Shown here piece after piece: positions 1 to 10,889 of a stretch of 64,000 nt of DNA. The DNA lies in the NCBI GenBank assembly GCA_033032865.1, contig JAWHQI010000328.1:1736001-1800000 (forward strand). Reading direction: 5' to 3'. The notes under the pieces were generated by a model. That model saw nothing but the letters and a program-made list of their open reading frames with translations. It made no database searches and was not told the DNA's origin. The translations under genes and the position numbers were made by a program. Each line of letters opens with the position of its first letter. The stretch's first letter is position 1. This DNA is from Dactylorhiza incarnata (lineage: Eukaryota > Streptophyta > Magnoliopsida > Asparagales > Orchidaceae).

Positions 1-1175
1 AGCAACGTCCCCTTCTCGCCTCTTCAGCGCGACGAAACCACTTTCCACCCTCCAGTACTCAGCGGCCACGAGGCCGCACTCTTCAAATTTATGTCAACAA
101 ACTTCGAGGTCGCCTACCTCCAAAGCAATGTAGACTCGCTACTCCCCGTGTCGACCAGAGCAGGTTCGACTAACTTTTGATTCCTTTCTCTCTTTCCGCC
201 TTTTCTTTTTCTAACCATGATCATTATCCTTCGCAGGGGAGTGAAATCTTCCTCTCCACCCTCCTTTCGTGAGGGCTGATACCATCTCTCCCGGCCTCCG
301 GCTTGCCTCCACCGCTGCTGCTACATGTCGGGGGACCTCCAGCACTTCCGCCGCCTCCAAGAAATGGCCCGCACCCGCAAGCCACGGGTCGTTCCTTCCG
401 CCTCCGCCGCCAAAGAAGAAGCGGCCCTCACCCATTGCAAAGGTGAAAGGGCTCGCCGAAGGCCCGACTGGGGCTAAGCCCCCAGTGGCCCCGCCCGCCG
501 ACAAGAGAGTCGAGGAGGTCACCGATGTGGCCGCTGATGTGCCGGCCGCACCCGACCTGGTGGAGAATCGAAACTTCAGTTTCGACACCAAACACCTCGA
601 CGAGGCCGGCGATCCTCTGTTGGATTGGGACTTAGAGTTCAACAGGGTTTCGATCTCCACTCTTCTCCCCTCCTAGGTGCAGCAGGAGACCATCGGAGGG
701 CAGACCTTTGCCTTGTCCTTTGGTCTCTATGGTCGGGAGGATGCCGACAACTTCGACATCCTCACCTCCCGGGCGATCGCACATGAGAGTGCGCGAGGCC
801 AGCTTCGCACTCTGGAGCATGCGCACATGACAGTTCGCCGCTGCCTCCAGGTGGAGAGGAAATCCGAGGACCTGAAGCGTGAGCTGAAGGAGGCGACTCA
901 GGAGCTTGCCAATCTGAAGGAGAAGCAAGTGGTCTACGAGGGCCTCCTTGCTAGTCTCACGGATGGGATGGTAAGTTTGCCGAGAACTTGCCTACTACTT
1001 TTCACAATATATCTTAAACCATTCGCTTTTCGCAGGACTATGAGACCGCGAATCAGCTGCTCGCTCGCAAGACAGAGCTAGAGAAGGAGGTCGCGGTGCT
1101 GCAGGCCCAGAATCAAGAGATGGTCCGGGCCTCACTCCCTCCGCCTCCTCGAAGCCCCAGGACTCAGAGGAGCGG
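1..1175 (+). pseudogene. E1 antisense accessory ORF, 3' part with intron-like gaps
   Basis: The strand is opposite to E1 gag-pol. Fragments are the C-terminal end of a Transposase_28-like (putative gypsy-type transposon) domain at 1-163, an Ala/Pro/Lys-rich linker (about 240-640), and an alpha-helical segment at 677-970 rich in E, K, L and Q. They align by eye with the E3 antisense gene (23165-24086); for example both carry a Y-G-R-x-D/E-D/A-A-D-like stretch. Intron-like breaks: acceptor at about 235 after a pyrimidine tract, and donor GTAAGT at 971 with acceptor CGCAG at 1031-1035 (65 bp). The helical reading resumes with DYETANQLL. A TAG at 674-676 separates linker and helix, as at the matching place in E3. 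The gene is cut off where pol begins near 1176. Transposase_28 is recognised from memory of the family; no function is shown. Confidence 0.6.
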
Positions 1176-2520
1176 ATTCTTCCCTTCTTCCTGGACCAGC
1201 ACGGAGCTTACCACCTCGGGCCCTACCCCCAGGTATAGGGATAGATCCTCTCCTTGCCTTAGCCCCTGGAGCAATGGAGCCTGAGTTAGTTGCCTCTTCA
1301 AATCTTGGAAATCCTCCTCACACTCTGAGGTCCACTCGAACTTCTGGTTCCCCCGTAGCACCTTGAAGAAGGACGCGTACTTCTCACCCGCCCCAGAAAG
1401 AAACCTACTTAGCCCGGCCAACTTCTAGGTGAGGCATTGGACCTCCTTCGCATTCCTTGGCGATCCTAACTCCAAGATCTCCTTCACTTTGTCAGGGTTA
1501 AGCTCTACCCCGGCCGGGATGAGCAAGTGGCCTAAAAGTTTCTCCCGTATTGCCCCGAAGACACATTTCAAAGGGTTGAGCTTCATCTTAAACTTTCGCA
1601 AGGTCCCAAGAGTTTCTTTGAGGTCCCGAAGGTGGGACTCGAGGTCACAGCATTTTATCATGAGATCATCCACGTTAACTTTAAGGTTCCTTCCCTTCTG
1701 CTCTCTGAAGACCCTATCCATCATCCGCTGGTACGTTGCCCCTAAATTTTTCAGCCCAAAGGGCATCATCTTTTAGAAATAACACCCGTCCCCAGTGATG
1801 AAGGAGACGTCCTTCACGTCTGGGGGGGGGGCATGCGGATCTGGTGGTTACCTGAAAAAGCATCTAAGAAACTCATTAGAGAAAAACCGACGGCTGAGTC
1901 AACCATCCGTCGATTCGAGGCAAGGGGTAGCAATACATAGGGTATGATTCATTGAGCAAAGAGAAATCTACACACATCCTCCACCTGCCATCCCCTTACT
2001 TTACCATTACCACATTGGAGACCCAGTCTGGGTACAAGATCTCTGATACAAGAGGAGCTTGTTCGCCTCCTCCCGGATGGGTCCCTCCAGCTTGTCCGCG
2101 ATGGACCTCTTCTTCTGACAGATGGGGCGAGTGCCGGGGTCGAGGTTGAGGGGATGACATGTCATATCCGCATCGATCCTGGGCATCTTTGCCGCACTCC
2201 AGGCAAAGACATCCACATTTTCCTGGACGTAGGCCAGGATCTTTTTTTGCTCCTCGGGGCTGAGCTCCCCGCTGATATTCACCTTTTCTATCACTCCCAC
2301 CCAGGAAGTAATCTCTAGCTCTAGGACCTCATCCACATCCTCCAACCTGGACTGCTCCCCCGAGATGCTCTCCTTCCTTTCGCCACAAGCAAGCGCTTCG
2401 GCCCCTCCTTCCTCCATCCCCTCCTCCCAAACTTCCAGTAACTCCTCCGCCCCTCCTGCCTGGGCTTCCCCTTCTCTCCCCCATATCCTCCGTCTACTCC
2501 ACCCCGGGTCCTCCAATGAC
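1176..2520 (-). pseudogene. E1 reverse transcriptase / RNase H fragments
   Basis: Three minus-strand pieces of Tat-type RT are visible. At 2007-2516 is the RT entry region with a VFAWS-like motif. At 1425-1769 is the palm, with MPFGLKN followed by a catalytic stretch reading NVDD where E3 has YVDD. At 1164-1421 is the connection plus the start of RNase H (LSRFLSGAGEK and YLGVG). Frames change between the pieces and a run of ten Gs sits at about 1820, so no protein is made. The reading ends about 1176 in the middle of RNase H and the opposite-strand accessory ORF begins at once, which indicates an internal deletion. Confidence 0.8.
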
Positions 2521-3130
2521 GCCTTCCGCTTCCTCTTGCCTCTCCATCTCCTGGCCCATCCCCTCCGCCTCGGCTTGCCAGGTGGTGTTGACCGTGGTGA
2601 CGTAGCACTGCCTCGCTACCTTCGGGTCACCCCTCACCCGGACCTGGACTCCTCCTACGCTGAGCTTGAGGCACTGGTGGAAAGTGGAGGGGATGCATCA
2701 GAATGCGCTGAAGAGGGGTTGTCTGAAGATGGCGATGTAGGTGCTCGGAGCATCCACGATGACAAACCGACAGTTACCGGACTGCTCCCCTAGGACGATG
2801 TGGAGCCTCACTCCTCCTTCCGCTTTCTTTCTCTCCCCCGAGAATCCGAACAAAGGGACATCCGAGGCCAGCACTCTCCTCGCCTCCACCTTCATCTCAT
2901 CAAATGCCTTCTTAAAGATGACATTGACCGAGCTCCCGTTGTCCACGAGGATTTGGGAGATGGTGAAGTTCTTGATAGTTGTCTGGATAACCATCGAGGA
3001 TCCTGGAGACGGTGAAGTTCTCGATCACTGTCTTCCATTGTCCACGAGGATCTGGGAGATGATGAAGTTCTCGATGCCAGGCATATCCTTCTATGAGAAG
3101 GTGATCTTTTCCCCTGGGGGTGGGGCTTGA
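2521..3130 (-). pseudogene. E1 protease region
   Basis: The 98-residue reading at 2698-2994 matches E3 protease: ILVDNGSSVNVIF near its start (E3 has DSGSS at this place), then PLFGFSGE and FVIVDAPS. The active-site triplet therefore reads DNG. Bases 2935-3100 hold three imperfect direct copies of a 40-60 bp piece (gaggat-tgggagat-gtgaagttc) covering the N-terminal protease strand, which is a local tandem duplication. The protein would process gag-pol in an intact element; here frames are broken on both sides. Confidence 0.7.
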
Positions 3131-4110
3131 GATGTCGAAGCTACTCTCCGACAGTACATGGCATGGAGGCTCGCCTTTCGGGTTACCTCGATCCCCACAC
3201 CCCCATGGATCACTCTGATCCCTCCTCAGGTCCCCACATCGACCCATTCCTCTCACCTTTCTTCTTCCTCCTCTCAGGGTAGAACCTCCTCGATCCTCAC
3301 CGGCCGTTGCTGCAGCTACACCGGCACTCTGGCCTCTCTCATCTCCAGAAACTCCGGGCAGGTGGCCGTCGCGTGACCTTCCTCCTGGTGGAAGTCATAG
3401 TAGGATAACACCACCCTACTTCTCTTGGCCTCCACGAACATATGCCTTCTCCTCACTCCCCCTCCCGCTCCTATTCTGGCTCCTCTTCCACATCCTCTTC
3501 CACGTCTGATTGCCATAACTTGCTGAGGCGGGGGAGGCAACGACCTCAGACCCTGCCTCCACCCAAGCTGATGAGGTCTTCCTTGCCCCCCATGGAAGTT
3601 GCCACCTCCCTGATGCCTCCACCCCAAATCCGTAGACCTCGGCTCTTCCCTTCTCCGAACCTCCTGTTCTTTGACCTCCGGCTCACTAAGCTTTGCTAGC
3701 CTTTTCGTGAACTCCGGGTTGGCTTCCTCGCTCTCAATCTCCTCTGCCGCCCTCTCCATCAACTCCTCGAAGGACAAGGGGCCTTCTGCTTCAGACTCAT
3801 TTTGAAGAATCCCTCCCGCAGCCCCACCGTGAAGGCAAGCTGGAGGGTGAATCCTGGCACTTCCTGGATGAGGAGGACCTCCTACTGGAAACGATCCACA
3901 TAATGGGCCAATGACTCCCTTGGCCCCTGCCTGATCTTGAAGAGTGTCTCGGCTTCCTTCTTCCTCTTCTTTGAGGTTGAGAAGCGAAGCAAAAAGCTGC
4001 GGCGTAGATCTTCAAAGGCATAGATCGAACCTCTCGGGAGATGGTGAAATTAGTCCCTCGCTTTTTTTCTTCAAGGTGGTTACGAAGAGTCGACAACTGA
4101 AGGTGTCTGA
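3131..4110 (-). pseudogene. E1 gag, C-terminal half with zinc-knuckle-like motif
   Basis: The reading at 3316-3777 ends in DFHQEEGHATATCPEF, the F-H-x5-H-x4-C form of zinc knuckle seen in E3 (CDFHQAEGH...C); the first cysteine is replaced by tyrosine here. Upstream, about 3790-4060, a shifted frame gives GSIYAFEDL and RFQ-x-EVLLIQEV, matching the E3 capsid region GSIYCFEDL and RFQEEVLQIQEV. At least one frameshift and one stop break it. The gag continues at 5220 beyond the solo LTR. Confidence 0.7.
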
Positions 4111-5219
4111 TGTTGGTGTTTACAAGGTGATCTGGAAGTGATCAAGCATCTAGTCTCACTGCCAACGCGATATGAGCCTATGGGGTCACACACAAGAGTT
4201 CTTGGAGAAGTTGGAGGAAGAATTGTGTTGGCCTTACTCATATTGGAGATGAGTGAAGGACCAATCCTATGACTTATTGGAGTTAGGTCGAGTCAACTGA
4301 AAGCTCCGCAGTTATTGTGAATATTGTACGGAGCGTGTTGGCAAGTCTTCGAGACGAGTCGTCGAGAATGTCTTGACGACTCTTACCTCAGTTCTTCGAA
4401 TGTATGAATCCATGTTGACACGACTAATTCATGTTGACTCGATGAATTAAAAGTTGATTCGACGAATCCATGATTGACTCGACAAATCCGACAAACTCAT
4501 TTACTCGATGAATTGAGTTGTACTCGACGAGAAGTGAAAGGTTCACTCGACGAATTGAGTTATACTTGACGAATTTCTTCAGTGAAAGGTTCACTCGACG
4601 AATTCTGTGTTACTCGACGAATTCAGTTTGTTACACGACGAATTTCTTCAGAGAAAGGTTCACTCGACGAATTCCGTGTTACTCCAATATAAGTCGTGGG
4701 TGTGCGGATAGCCTCTCTTTCGCCTGGATATAAATAGGACACGATTCTATACCCTAGTAAGCGATCTCCCTTTTGCGAATTTGAGAGTGCGACAGAAGAG
4801 TTCCGAAGTGCGACGTAAGAGTTACGATCGGCCATCCCCGCACCCCGACATCGCTGCCGCCTCTCCCTGATGTCGGACCTAGCATTTTGTGGGAGACGTA
4901 GAGGACTCTTGTTCTCCCACCTAATTCTTGTGCGACAAGAAACTAGGGTTCTCCTTTCGCTCGTGTGGGCTCTCGTAGAGGCGCCGATCCATTTTGACAC
5001 TTGGGACACAACTACTGTTCTCCGGATTTCAGTTATGGAGCACCTCGGTTGAGTATTGACTCAATCCCCTTCAGGTATTGCAATGTGTTGCTTTTCTTAT
5101 TTCTTGATTCATGAAATCATAAGATGCGAAACTATTTTGGGTTGTTCTTGTTTTGTTCCTTCCACTGCGCATATTTGATGTGTTATTATCATTTCGTATA
5201 GTATATTGAAAACCCAACA
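4111..5219 (+). mobile_element. Solo LTR of the copia-A family inside E1 gag
   Basis: The LTR is 1109 bp, starts TGTTGG and ends CCCAACA. It is flanked by TCTGA (4106-4110) and TCCGA (5220-5224), a 5-bp TSD with one change. The E1 gag reading continues across it. No primer-binding site or polypurine tract adjoins it, so it is a solo LTR left by LTR-LTR recombination. A TATA box (TATAAATA, 4729-4736) lies about 490 bp before the end. At 4400-4690 it carries repeated ACTCGACGAATT-type words, related to but clearly drifted from the arrays of copia-A. Confidence 0.88.
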
Positions 5220-5805
5220 TCCGATAGGGGCCTGAGGGAGACCATATCCTCGAACCACTGCAGGCGCGGGATGGGGTTATCTTTGCCGCTGTAGTACATC
5301 ATGTCTGGCTCCCTGAACCCCTCCGGGAGTGGTGCCGTGAGCACCAACTCGCAGAACGGGCTTCCTCCCCTCGCCGCTCTCGCTTGCTCGACTCACCCCA
5401 CGAGCTCCCTGACTGGACCTGCACTCACCAGAATGGTGTTCGTCAGAATAGCACTCGCCGGACATTCCCTCGCCGGGCTCTGAAACAACTCTCTCCCAGC
5501 GAGTTCTCTCCTCGGCGCCTCACCAACCACTTCTTTACCTGCTCTTTGCACTGGGGCATTCTTGCCTCCACCGACGGATGGACGACCTGAGGTGCTGGAG
5601 TCGCGAACTAGCTTTGCGCCGCGGTGAAGGCGAAGTTGATAGTCTCGAGCACCTCCAAATGGAGATCTGCCAGCATCTCTACTATCACTAGCAGACCAGG
5701 TGGTGGCGAACTGCCGAAACTGCCCTCTCGCTCACCCTCTCCGACCATGTTACCTCCTAGGGAATTTCTTGCTCCAGCTGCTCTCCACGCTCATCGCACC
5801 AAAAA
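5220..5805 (-). pseudogene. E1 gag N-terminal part and leader with primer-binding site
   Basis: This continues E1 gag beyond the solo LTR. The start GAGACCATATCCTCGAACCA matches the E3 gag at about 30604. The reading 5277-5465 (minus) and its neighbours are low-complexity and frame-broken. At 5784-5801, just inside the LTR, the minus strand reads TTGGTGCGATGAGCGTGG, the same primer-binding site as in E3 (31112-31129) and E5 (37463-37480) apart from one base. The tRNA was not identified. Confidence 0.65.
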
Positions 5806-6421
5806 TGTTGGAACTAGTATTTGGCCCAACGAGGAGTTTAGACCCCTGTAAAGGGGGCAGCTAGCGCTTACTGATCCCATGGAAGAACCTGACCAAGGAC
5901 TTAGAACGAAAGAAACGACCCTTGGCAACAGTGTGGAGGTCCCACCACACACCTGAAAGATCTTTAGAGTGCTTCCCCTCCCAAGCCAAGACTGAAGTCG
6001 GGCACCTTGGAGAGCTAAAGGAGCTAGCCAAAGGCGTCCTAAGGAGAAGCAAAGATATGGAATTCCCTCCAAAGGTGCCCCACATGGTCTATTTTTAGCC
6101 TTTCCTGTACTGGTCTGCTAATAGTGTGATTCCGCCTTTTGGTTTTGCTATACGCACCCCAAATTGGTCTGCTAACAGCCAAACTCCGCTGTTCTGGAGG
6201 GCTATTGGCAGCCCACCAGGGGTATCAGGGTAAATTCACCTATATACCCCTACTACCCGAGTGGCCTATGAGGGCGCCACTCGCCAGCCTCTCTGCGAGC
6301 TGGGCCCGCGAGATCTCATCTTGTGGGTGGAGGCGAGCCCCCACTTGTCTCGCCAGTCTGAAACTGCGAGACCTCCCCCGGCTCGCTCTGGCTAAATGCA
6401 CCCCAGAATGGTTCTTAACAC
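5806..6421 (-). repeat. E1 5' LTR, first part
   Basis: It begins TGTTGGAACT directly after the minus-strand primer-binding site. It is interrupted at 6421 by copia-A (TSD AACAC at 6417-6421 and 62597-62601) and resumes at 62602-62880, where it ends CCCAACA. The summed length is about 895 bp. No coding sequence is seen. Confidence 0.7.
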
Positions 6422-7485
6422 TATTGGAGTTTCTGAGGTGATCTCAAAGCGATCAAGCAGTTAGTCTTACTACCAATGCAATATGAGCCTATAAGGTCGC
6501 ACATAAAAGCGTTTGGAGAAGTTGGAGAAAGGATTGTGTTGGGCTTACTCATATTGGATATGGGTGGAGGACCAATCCTATGACTGCTCAGAATTATATT
6601 GAGAATGTCTCAAACGGGAAATAAGTACTATTGATGAATCGTCGAAATGGTTTAGATGAATTTTATAGGACTTAGTGAAATTGTCGAAAGGGTTTCGACG
6701 AATGGATTTATACCAGACAATTGTTGAAAGTGTTTCGATAGATGTGTCAATTCGTCGAAAGTGTTTAGATGAGTTCGTCGAAATTGTTTCGATGAATAAG
6801 ATACAAATTTGCTGAAATTGTTTCGACGAAATTGTATCGACGAAATCGTCAAAAGTGTTTAGACGAAATTGTCGAAAGTGTTTCGACAAAATTATGTCTA
6901 TTCGTCGAAAGTGTTTAGACGAAATATACTATTCGATGAATGTATAAAACCTGACGGAATTGTTCTGTTTACTCTGGTCTGCGGATAACCTATTTTTATG
7001 TCTTGCGTATAAAAGGGATGCGATTAGGTCTTCTACAGAGAGATCCTCATCGCGACTCTGAGAAAGGCCAAAGAAGGAAGTGTTCCGATACTTCTCGCCT
7101 CTTCCGCCGACCTCCTCGTTCGCCGACCATCGCCACCTCCCCTTCAACGGACGTAGAAGTTCATGGGGACGGAGAGGACCATTCTTCTCCGACCCATCCC
7201 TTGCACGACAAGGCATTAGGGTTCTCCTTCCTTGTGTGGATCTCTTTATGGGGGCCGATCCATTTCGGTCCTTGGAACTCGAAGTTCATCTACCAGATTT
7301 CTTCTTGGAGCATCTTGGTTGAGTATTGACTCAATCCCGGAAAGGTATATCGCATTTTGTTTTCCTTATTTCTTGATTCATGAAATCCGCAAGATCCTTA
7401 TTCTTTGAGTTGTTCTTGTTATTTCTTCCGTTGCGCACATTTGATGTGTTATTATCATTATGAATGATATGTAGAAACCCCAACA
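6422..7485 (+). repeat. Copia-A 5' LTR
   Basis: The LTR is 1064 bp. The start reads TATTGGAG where the 3' copy has TGTTGGAG, and it ends CCCCAACA. At 6615-6950 it holds an array of short inverted repeats of the form TCGAAA-x-TTTCGA; the best is 6869-6889, with 9-bp arms TTGTCGAAA and TTTCGACAA around GTG. A TATA box follows at 7008-7015. Confidence 0.9.
7008..7015 (+). promoter_or_regulatory. TATA box of copia-A 5' LTR
   Basis: TATAAAAG lies about 60 bp downstream of the inverted-repeat array. The same box is at 53983-53990 in the 3' LTR and, reversed, at 63573-63580. It likely marks the end of U3. Confidence 0.7.
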
Positions 7486-7486
7486 G

Positions 7487-7500
7487 TGGTATCAGAGCCA
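7487..7500 (+). other. Copia-A primer-binding site (initiator tRNA-Met)
   Basis: TGGTATCAGAGCCA begins two bases after the LTR end. It is complementary to the 3' end of plant initiator tRNA-Met, the usual primer of Ty1/copia elements. Confidence 0.9.
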
Positions 7501-7555
7501 GGTTACGATCTAATGCATGTAAATCAGAAATTTAGAAGTGTTCTAATGTCTTGAT

Positions 7556-8633
7556 TGTTGGACATGTGTGTCACATCCCTTTGTTTGAGAATAACAAATC
7601 CCAAATTATATTTGATCTTGCTTGTCATGTGTTTATAGTGTGCAGGAACTATAAGTGCAATACTCCACAGGTATAAAGCAGCTGAAATCAATTTTCTGCA
7701 AGAAACACTACCTCCAGTGCTAGCGATACCGCCTGGCGCTAACTCTACCGCAGGCACTAGCGCTACCGTCTGGCGCTAGCTAACGTTCATGCACAACGCC
7801 ACGCCGCTAACGGTTTCGTAACCACCTCCACACGAACGCTACCGCAGGCGCTAGGAGCTACCACAGGCGCTATCTCCATGTTCTATAAATTGATGGCTTA
7901 TCTCTCGTTTTGGAAAGAGCTTCCAGAGGATTACTTGTGCCACAATTCCAGAGCTGTTACTCTGCCGAAAGTTTATCTCCCACTCAAAGCCAAAGAAGAT
8001 TTCTGGAGAAGGAAGCCGACACGCTGCATCTGAAGAATGATCGCTTCAACCTCGCTTATGCTACAATGATCCTTCATCCTCATCTTCAGAAATCTCATAG
8101 AGGGAGTTCTTGTTATTTACTTTATTTCATTATTGTGAATTTTTGTAGTAAAATCGCCTTGTGTTGGCGACTAGGTCCTTGCGCGGATTAGGGGGTAATT
8201 CGTCGCGTGAGTTGGCGACTAGGTCTAGGATATTAGATCTAGGGGTGCTCAAGGCCATATCCGGGGTTAGGATTGGCTAGAGAGGCTTGAGGCCATATCC
8301 GGGGAAGGATAGGCTAAAGCCAACCGGTTTGTGGGGATACAAGTCGGTATAGAAAAGGAAAAGATATTTTCATTTGTCCGCCTCCGATTTCTAGCGTTAT
8401 TGAAATCAAATTTATATAAACACTTTTTTATATAATACAATCATGTCTCTATTTGTGTTTACTTGATTTCTTTCATTTGGCATAAATTTTATTATTGCAA
8501 AGTACTTTTTGCTAAATTGTAATTTTGCTCTCATATTATTCCTAAACATTTTAGTAATTTCCTTAAAATAATAAAATGAATTTTATTCCCTTATTCACCC
8601 CCCCCCCCTCTAAGGGCGCCTATCGATCCAACA
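7556..8633 (-). mobile_element. Solo LTR of the E7 family in the copia-A leader
   Basis: The LTR is 1078 bp, TGTTGG...CCAACA, with a perfect TSD TTGAT (7551-7555 and 8634-8638). Read on the plus strand it resembles the reverse complement of the E7 LTRs as printed (GTTTGAGAATAACAAATCC at its start; a C-run then TAAGGGCGCC and GATCCAACA at its end). It is therefore in plus orientation relative to the E7 element's own transcription strand, although tagged minus here because E7 LTRs are printed on the opposite strand. GCTAGCGCTACC-type words cluster at 7710-7880, as in E7. No internal sequence remains. Confidence 0.85.
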
Positions 8634-9572
8634 TTGATTTCTTCCTAGGTGTTTGGATTCCGATGAAGTGTTCTGAATTGGAACCCCAACAGGAACGCAT
8701 GTGATTGCGTTGCGATTTTCATGTTTCAGAGATTGTTTCTCCTTTGCAGTAACCGTCCCTCAAAATGGTTTGTGAAACCAAATGTCTTGGATTTTGAATC
8801 TGACATTGAGAGACGAGCTTGTCTACTGCATAAGTGGAGTTGTTTTGCCTATGTTCAATGCAAGTAAATCTGGATATTTGGAAGTGTTCTAAGTGTTCAG
8901 ATTTAGCCCCTCTTATAAAAAATAATGATATTTTTATTTTGTGCACAAAGGGGATGCATTTGGTTTTTGTGAATGTTGTTTTTCTATTTTGTGAAGTGCA
9001 CTATGATTAAATGTTAATCACGATGAAATATTCATCGATTGAATAATAAAATCCCTTATCCACTATTAAGTATACAGATGCCTTCCGATGGATGACACTC
9101 TTCCTTCCTCGATCGATGAAGTGTGGGCTTGCCAAAGCAAGGTGCATTAATCTATCTTGGTAAGGGCGCGAGCGGATAATTGTGATATCCCACTGTCGAC
9201 ATCGGGTCCAACTTAACTGGGTGACGTCAAAGGTTGAGTGCCTAGAGGCATAGGGTTGGCATGCTCCACATGATGGATGCGAATAAAGAGTTATTCACTA
9301 TCCATACAAGAGTTGCATAGTGATGCAATTAACAAATATTGTCTACCTAAATAACCGCATTATGAGAGGAACGCCAAAGCGGACTCGTTGTGTCAGTGAA
9401 ATATGGATCTTGTCCACTAAGAGAGTAGCTCGCATAAACTCTCTGAATCGAAATTAAGGGTTGTCGATTTGATTAAAATAGTGGGAGCTTTTAATAAAAG
9501 TCCTTATTAAATAAAATGTATTTTGAAATATAGTACTAAAACCTATTTTGCAAAATTCCTTGTAGAATATCC
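8634..9572 (+). other. Copia-A leader between primer-binding site and gag
   Basis: This non-coding stretch continues from 7501-7555 after the solo LTR. No protein motif is seen in any frame. It probably holds the packaging and dimerisation region of the element, but nothing in the sequence proves this. Confidence 0.6.
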
Positions 9573-10376
9573 ATGGCAAGTGGATCTCACTCCACCTTGT
9601 CCCTGAGAGCTATCCTTGAGAAGGACAAGCTCAACGAGACAAACTTCCTTGACTGGTATAGAAACCTGAGAATTGTTCTCAAGCAAGAGCGCAAGCTCTA
9701 TGTCTTGGAAGCGGAAGCCCCCACAGAGCCGACCGGGAATGCTCCGCGAGCAGATAGCGATGCTTAAAAGAAGTATCAAGATGATACCTTGGATGTGGAA
9801 TACCTCATGCTTGCTACCATGTCCTCTGAGATTCGGAAGCAACACGAGAGCATGTGTGGTTATGAGATAATCGAGCACCTCAAGAAAATGTTCGAGGGGC
9901 AAGCTCGACAAGATAGGTTTGACATATCCAAGGCATTATTTCAGTGCAAGATGGGAGCTTGATACTCAGTAGGGACTCACATACTCAAGATAATTGGGTA
10001 TATAGAGAACCTTGAAAGACTGGGTTTTCCCTTGGGTCAAGAGTTGGCCACAAATCTCATCCTGCAATCATTGCCGAATAGTTATGAGCAGTTCTTCTTG
10101 AACAATAATATGAATGAGATAGACAAGATGCTGCCGGAGCTCCTAGGCATGTTGAGAACTACCGAAAACAACATGAAGAAGGTCAAGCCTGCTAGCACCA
10201 TACTGATGGTGCATAAAGGCAAGGGCAAGATTAAGGGATCCAAGAAGACGAAGATAGGATCTAAGTCTCATCTTGATCCCAAATTTTCTGCACTAAAAAG
10301 GAAAGGTCTGGCAAAGGAAGGAAAGTACCACCACTACGGTAAGGCAGGGCATTGGAGGTAGAACTGTCCCCTCTAT
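9573..10376 (+). pseudogene. Copia-A gag
   Basis: A single frame reads from ATG 9573 (MASGSHSTLSLRAILEKDKL), typical of copia gag with the DUF4219/UBN2 architecture that forms the particle shell. In-frame stops are at about 9765 (TAA), 9960 (TGA) and 10359 (TAG). The nucleic-acid-binding knuckle is degraded: the place expected to read C-x2-C-x4-H-x4-C reads HHYGKAGHWR, then a stop and NC, so the first two cysteines are lost. No frameshift is needed to follow it, so decay is by point mutation. Confidence 0.85.
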
Positions 10377-10889
10377 ATTGAGGATCTGCAAAAGAAGAAG
10401 CGAAGTGTGACTTCCACTTCAGGTATTTACATTATAGAGATAAACCTTTCTGCTCCTTCATCATGGGTATTGGATACCAGATGCAGTTCTCACATTTGTA
10501 CAAATGTGCAAGAACTGAGAAGGAGCAGAATGATGTGTAAAGGGGAGGTAGACCTGCACGTCGGAAATGGAGAAAGAGTTGATGTCGTTGCCGTTGGTGT
10601 CTATTGTCTTTCTTTGCCCACTGGGCTTATAATAGAATTAGATAACTACTATTTTGTTCCAGCCATAACTAGAAACATTATATCCATTTCATGTCTTGAG
10701 ATGAAAGGTTTTTCATTTATAATTAAAAACAATTGTTGTTCGATTTTTATGAATGATGTTTGTTATGGTGTAGCCCAATTGTTTAATGGTTTATATGTTT
10801 TGAACTTAGACCATCCGATCTATAATGTAGAAAATACTAAAAGACTAAAAACAAGTGACTCAAATTCTACATACCTTTGGCATTGTCGT
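10377..10889 (+). pseudogene. Copia-A protease and GAG-pre-integrase start
   Basis: It continues the gag frame. The protease active site reads WVLDTRCSSHIC, where copia proteases have DTGCSSH, so the catalytic glycine is replaced by arginine. The GAG-pre-integrase motif begins YLWHCR and is cut by E2 at 10889/10890. It resumes in the same frame as LGHINEKRI at 34524, which proves the insertion. Confidence 0.88.

Larger units (their letters stand above)
1..6421 (-). mobile_element. E1: decayed Tat-type Ty3/gypsy element, outermost of the nest
   Basis: Minus-strand remnants run right to left as LTR (5806-6421), primer-binding site, gag, protease, RT and part of RNase H. They are followed by the 3' part of a plus-strand accessory ORF (1-1175). 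The order matches the better-kept E3. All frames are broken, and the second RNase H and integrase are missing at a junction near 1176. The left LTR lies outside the window. The right LTR is split by copia-A and resumes at 62602-62880. A solo copia LTR (4111-5219) interrupts gag. Being the host of every other insertion, it is the oldest layer here. Confidence 0.8.
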
